Virus record (IMG/VR): IMGVR_UViG_3300007351_000495
Span: 1 to 40,307 of that record
Length of the DNA: 40,307 bases
Reading direction: 5' to 3' (one strand)
Source: a virus
Shown here piece by piece: positions 40,291 to 40,307 of this stretch (the stretch's first letter is position 1; every line of letters starts with the position of its first letter). Below the pieces are notes generated by a model. The model saw only the letters and a program-made list of their open reading frames with translations. It ran no database searches and was not told the DNA's origin. A program made the translations under genes and the position numbers.

Positions 40291-40307
40291 GGATATACAA
40301 CCAAAAA
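40291..40307. repeat. Terminal direct repeat, right copy
   Basis: Identical to bases 1-17 (GGATATACAACCAAAAA). See the left copy; the sequence very probably closes here into a circle. Confidence 0.9.

Noticed and set aside
1-40307. CRISPR array, insertion sequence or integrase/attachment site
   Set aside because: No regularly spaced repeats, transposase, integrase or recombinase of the integrase type was recognised.

Overview
The window looks like a tailed double-stranded DNA bacteriophage genome (Caudoviricetes) or a large part of one. It has phage packaging genes (large terminase, portal, MuF-type head protein), a near-complete phage-encoded replication and recombination module, tightly overlapping genes, and no tRNA, rRNA or host housekeeping genes. 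The first 17 bases are repeated exactly as the last 17 bases, so the sequence probably closes into a circle of about 40,290 bp. The host cannot be named. Shine-Dalgarno sites are strong (AAAGGAG), promoters look like sigma-70, and one protein has a bacterial lipobox, all of which fit a bacterial host.

Layout. (1) 1-2856, plus strand: an AT-rich control region that is continuous with the end of the window, then small early-type genes. Four of these share an almost identical ribosome-binding leader. A 215-bp gap can fold into a structured RNA with a tRNA T-arm look-alike. The block ends with a DUF932 gene and a strong bidirectional terminator. (2) 2931-10262, minus strand: one long operon for 7-deazaguanine DNA modification. 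It encodes an SF2 helicase, a ParB-like protein, a DpdA-type transglycosylase, a phosphoribosyltransferase, QueE, QueD, FolE, a GNAT acetyltransferase, QueC, a cysteine-cluster protein and QueF. FolE-QueD-QueE-QueC should make preQ0 from GTP, QueF should reduce it to preQ1, and DpdA should exchange it for guanine in DNA. The GNAT and cysteine-cluster proteins are unassigned and could tailor the base further. (3) 10263-10977: divergent promoters, a small gene, and a 300-bp AT-rich region with clustered GTAAC-type inverted repeats, a candidate replication origin or operator region.

(4) 10978-28206, plus strand: DnaC-like loader, primase-helicase fusion, sigma-like factor, DnaX-type clamp loader, DnaN-like clamp, family A polymerase fused to a family 4 uracil-DNA glycosylase, probable ssDNA-binding protein, RecA-like recombinase, DEDDh exonuclease, SbcD/SbcC (gp47/gp46-like) pair, RuvC-like resolvase, then small genes leading to packaging. 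(5) 28207-36093: the large terminase is split into an ATPase gene and a nuclease gene with two small genes between them, one encoding a lipoprotein. Portal and a 941-residue MuF protein with a long C-terminal extension follow. (6) 36124-40214: small genes including a dATP/dGTP diphosphohydrolase N-domain protein, a double zinc-ribbon protein and a metallophosphoesterase with an N-terminal helix-turn-helix-like segment.

No major capsid protein, protease/scaffold, tail, tape-measure or lysis gene could be recognised, although the sequence appears to close on itself. Either the circle is an assembly product of a larger genome, or this element depends on another genome for its virion. The modification operon with its extra tailoring candidates, the split terminase and the missing structural module are the points most worth following up.
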